Origin: 34-65-8 sp964516135
Lineage (GTDB): Bacteria; Pseudomonadota; Alphaproteobacteria; Sphingomonadales; Sphingomonadaceae
NCBI GenBank assembly: GCA_964516135.1
Contig: CAZEWN010000019.1
Location: forward strand, 1 to 64,000
Direction of reading: 5' to 3'
DNA: 64,000 bases
Part shown: piece by piece, positions 61,664 to 64,000 of the stretch
Layout: every line of letters starts with the position of its first letter
Numbering within the stretch: the first letter of the stretch is position 1
Position numbers and translations under genes: made by a program
The notes under the pieces: model-generated
Seen by the model: only the letters and a program-made list of their open reading frames with translations
What the model was told of the DNA's origin: nothing
The model's database searches: none

Positions 61664-63271
61664 TCAGGCCGCCTGCGGGGCTGCCTGACGCACGCCTTCG
61701 TCCACATGCGCCTCGAACCGGGCGAAGTTGTCGACGAACAACTGCACCAACTTGCGCGCGGTGCGGTCGTATTCATCCTTGTCGGCCCAGGTCGCGCGCG
61801 GGTCGAGAATGGTCTGGTCGATCCCGGCTTCCGCGAGCGCCGGAACGCTGACCGGCACCTCGAAGCCGAAGTTCGGATCCTTGCGGAATTCCACACCGTC
61901 CATCTTGCCGTCCAGCGCTGCGTTGAGCAGCGCGCGGGTGGCCTTGATCGGCATGCGACTGCCCGCGCCGTACTTGCCGCCGGTCCAGCCGGTGTTGACC
62001 AGCCAGCATTGGACCCCGCCCTTGGCGATCCGGTCCTTGAGCAGGTTGCCGTAAACGCTGGGGTGGCGCGGCATGAACGGTGCGCCGAAGCAGGTGCTGA
62101 AGGTCGCCTCGGGCTCGGTCACGCCTATTTCGGTGCCCGCGACCTTGGCGGTGTAGCCTGACAGGAAGTAGTACATCGCCTGGTCGGGCGTCAGCCGCGC
62201 AATCGGGGGCAGCACGCCGAAGGCATCGGCGGTGAGCATGATCACGTTCGACGGCACCGGGCCGAGGTTCTTCTCGCTGGTATTGGGGATGAACTCGATC
62301 GGATACGCACCGCGGCTGTTCTCGGCCAGCGTGTTGTCGTCGAAGTCGAGCTCGCGCGTTTCCGGGTCCATCACCACGTTTTCGAGCACGGTGCCGAACA
62401 TGCGGGTGGTGGCGTAGATTTCCGGCTCGGCCTCTTCCGAAAGACGGATCATCTTGGCGTAGCAGCCGCCTTCGAAATTGAACACGGCGGTGTCCGACCA
62501 GCCATGCTCGTCATCGCCGATCAGGGTCCGGCTTGCATCGGCCGAAAGCGTGGTCTTGCCGGTGCCAGACAGGCCGAAGAATACCGCTGTGCGCCCGTCC
62601 GGCCCAATGTTGGCGGAACAGTGCATTGGCATCACCCCGTGCGTGGGGAGCAGATAGTTGAGAATGCCGAATACGCTCTTCTTCATCTCGCCGGCATATC
62701 TGGTGCCGCCGATCAGGATCAGCTTTTCGGACAGGTTGACCGCGATCACCGTTTCGCCCCGGCTGCCATGGCGGGCGGGGTCGGCGCGGAAGCTGGGCAG
62801 GTCGATGATGGTATATTCGGGCGAGAAACCGATAAGTTCGTCGGGGGTCGGGCGCACCAGCAGTGTGCGGATGAACAGGTTGTGCCAGGCGAGTTCGTTG
62901 ATCACGCGCACGTTAACGCGGTGTTCGGGCTGCGAACCGCCAAACAGGTCGGCCACGTAGAGCGTGCCCTTGTCCGCCAGCGCGGCCATGAAATCGGCCT
63001 TCAGGTTGGCGAAGTGTTCAGGCGACATCGCGGCATTGTTGTCCCACCAAACGGTGTCTTCGGTCTCGCCATCGCGGACAATGAACTTGTCCTTTGCGCT
63101 GCGGCCGGTGTGGGCGCCGGTCTTCACCACCAGCGAGCCCCATTTCGACAGCTCGCCCTCGCCATTCGCGATCGCGGCCTCGACCAGCGGCGCGGTGGCG
63201 AGGTTGGCGTGGATCTGTGCCCGGGTGTCGATACCCTGGCTTGAGAGCGGGTGAGACAGCGCGATGGTCAT
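61664..63271 (-). CDS. pckA: Phosphoenolpyruvate carboxykinase (ATP)
   Basis: 535 aa from ATG 63269-63271 (GGAG nearby). It has GAHTGRSAKDKFIV, MHCSANIG, the kinase loop GLSGTGKTTLSAD, the metal site GDDEHGWSD, and NTGWTGGKYGAGSRM. ATP-dependent PEPCK makes PEP from oxaloacetate in gluconeogenesis. Divergent from chvI, an arrangement common in alphaproteobacteria. Confidence 0.98.
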   Translation of the reverse strand: MTIALSHPLSSQGIDTRAQIHANLATAPLVEAAIANGEGELSKWGSLVVKTGAHTGRSAKDKFIVRDGETEDTVWWDNNAAMSPEHFANLKADFMAALADKGTLYVADLFGGSQPEHRVNVRVINELAWHNLFIRTLLVRPTPDELIGFSPEYTIIDLPSFRADPARHGSRGETVIAVNLSEKLILIGGTRYAGEMKKSVFGILNYLLPTHGVMPMHCSANIGPDGRTAVFFGLSGTGKTTLSADASRTLIGDDEHGWSDTAVFNFEGGCYAKMIRLSEEAEPEIYATTRMFGTVLENVVMDPETRELDFDDNTLAENSRGAYPIEFIPNTSEKNLGPVPSNVIMLTADAFGVLPPIARLTPDQAMYYFLSGYTAKVAGTEIGVTEPEATFSTCFGAPFMPRHPSVYGNLLKDRIAKGGVQCWLVNTGWTGGKYGAGSRMPIKATRALLNAALDGKMDGVEFRKDPNFGFEVPVSVPALAEAGIDQTILDPRATWADKDEYDRTARKLVQLFVDNFARFEAHVDEGVRQAAPQAA

Positions 63272-63329
63272 GTAAACTCCTGAAATAACAGGCTCGGCAT
63301 CGCTGACCTCGGCGGCTGGCGATTCGCCT

Positions 63330-63343
63330 TGCATACCTATGCA
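63330..63343. promoter_or_regulatory. 14-bp palindrome TGCATA-CC-TATGCA between pckA and chvI
   Basis: A perfect inverted repeat (6-bp arms, 2-base spacer) in the 215-base divergent gap, 58 bases upstream of the pckA ATG. The rest of the gap holds no gene; it should contain both promoters. Operator role is inferred. Confidence 0.4.
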
Positions 63344-63486
63344 CGGGATATTTGGCCGCGCATAATGGCACTGTAATGGCGCGTCAAATCGCGAGCGGGA
63401 AAGTGACCGAAACATAGACGGTCCGGGCGCGTTCGTGCCGCCGCCATCCGTTGTCTCGCGGCGGTAATGCGACTAGCAAGCGAACG

Positions 63487-64000
63487 ATGGCCGATACCGA
63501 TACCCAACCCCGCCGGGCCGAACGCGTGATCGCGCTGGTCGACGACGATCGCAACATTCTGACCACCGTATCGATCGCCCTCCAGGCCGAAGGATACGTG
63601 ACCCGCGTGTTCACCGACGGCGAGGCGGCGCTGAAGGGCTTGCTTGAAAATCCGCCCGACTTGGCCGTGTTCGACATCAAGATGCCGCGCATGGACGGTA
63701 TGGAATTGCTGCGTCAGTTGCGCCGGCACAGCGCCCTGCCGGTGATCTTTCTGACCAGCAAGGACGACGAGCAGGACGAGGAAGCCGGCCTGGAGCTGGG
63801 CGCGGACGACTACATCGCCAAGCCGTTCAGCCTGCGGCTGCTGCTTGCGCGTATTCGTGCAATCCTGCGCCGCACCGGGTCGGACGCGGGTGACGCGCAC
63901 AGCGAGGGCGAGGAGGAACCTGGCCCGGTGATCGAACGCGGCCGGTTGCGGATGGACCCGGCGCGCCATCAGGTGAGCTGGGATGGGCGCGCGGTATCGC
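63487..64000 (+). CDS. chvI: Response regulator ChvI-like (N-terminal part; runs off the window)
   Basis: The first 171 residues are visible from ATG 63487. Receiver with Asp-Asp-Asp in IALVDDDRNIL, phospho-acceptor in VFDIKMPRMDG, IFLTSKDDEQDEEAGLELGA then DDYIAKPFSLRLL; a winged-helix OmpR-type DNA-binding domain starts near residue 140 (RLRMDPARHQVSWDGRAVS). Divergent from pckA, where ChvI with sensor ChvG usually lies. The kinase gene would be beyond the right edge. Confidence 0.93.
   Translation, partial: MADTDTQPRRAERVIALVDDDRNILTTVSIALQAEGYVTRVFTDGEAALKGLLENPPDLAVFDIKMPRMDGMELLRQLRRHSALPVIFLTSKDDEQDEEAGLELGADDYIAKPFSLRLLLARIRAILRRTGSDAGDAHSEGEEEPGPVIERGRLRMDPARHQVSWDGRAVS

Overview
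GC-rich, gene-dense chromosomal DNA from an alphaproteobacterium, most likely order Sphingomonadales. Supporting signs are a PEPxxWA-type PEP-CTERM protein, a CcrM-type methyltransferase with GANTC sites in its upstream region, the divergent pckA/chvI pair, the split pntAA-pntAB-pntB transhydrogenase, and TTAA-N7-TTAAC (CtrA-type) elements. Genus cannot be fixed from this window.

Layout. 1-3.9 kb: right-hand part of a phage-like element: tail of an upstream gene, a DUF1996-type protein, a Mu F-like head protein with a probable PBECR-type nuclease tail, a Dam-type methylase behind a hairpin-rich leader, then about 340 non-coding bases with repeated TTCCCACTTC-like motifs that may be the element's end. 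3.9-10.9 kb: two small genes, an aldehyde dehydrogenase, a ThDP enzyme of the acetolactate synthase family, a D-2-hydroxyacid dehydrogenase, cysS and a nitroreductase. 10.9-14.1 kb: cobT, a transaldolase-like gene and a DUF4197 lipoprotein. 14.2-22.4 kb: priA, a GST, a PEP-CTERM protein, an FeS photolyase, a CPBP protease, a frameshifted PEP mutase/isocitrate lyase-like gene and ada. 22.4-31.6 kb: a trypsin-like protease, the F1 ATP synthase operon atpHAGDC with a lipoprotein gene between atpG and atpD, and a prolyl oligopeptidase. 31.6-35.2 kb: transhydrogenase operon headed by a 41-aa COX4-like membrane peptide. 35.3-40.8 kb: a degenerate sigma-54-type regulator, an SDR, folP, ccrM and rnhB. 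40.8-45.7 kb: PQQ-type sugar dehydrogenase, GNAT, then a tight DUF1285-Nudix-CCA transferase run and a secreted repeat protein. 45.7-52.9 kb: parC, a DJ-1/PfpI protein, two tandem cysteine desulfurases with a ferredoxin, a hydrolase, a TonB-like protein and a small membrane protein. 52.9-64 kb: a DUF885 lipoprotein, a cation/proton antiporter, a cNMP-binding/thioredoxin reductase-like fusion, a DUF937-like protein, a propeller-amidohydrolase, pckA and the start of chvI.

Functional links. The ccrM upstream region carries five GANTC sites, a near-consensus CtrA element and a perfect DnaA box, suggesting cell-cycle control with methylation feedback. The F1 operon and transhydrogenase are energy-metabolism modules; the two cysteine desulfurases and ferredoxin look like an Fe-S or sulfur-transfer operon; pckA/chvI links gluconeogenesis to a two-component regulator. 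Five of the eight convergent gene pairs share exactly one CTAG that supplies both stop codons. I saw no tRNA, rRNA, CRISPR array or complete insertion sequence.
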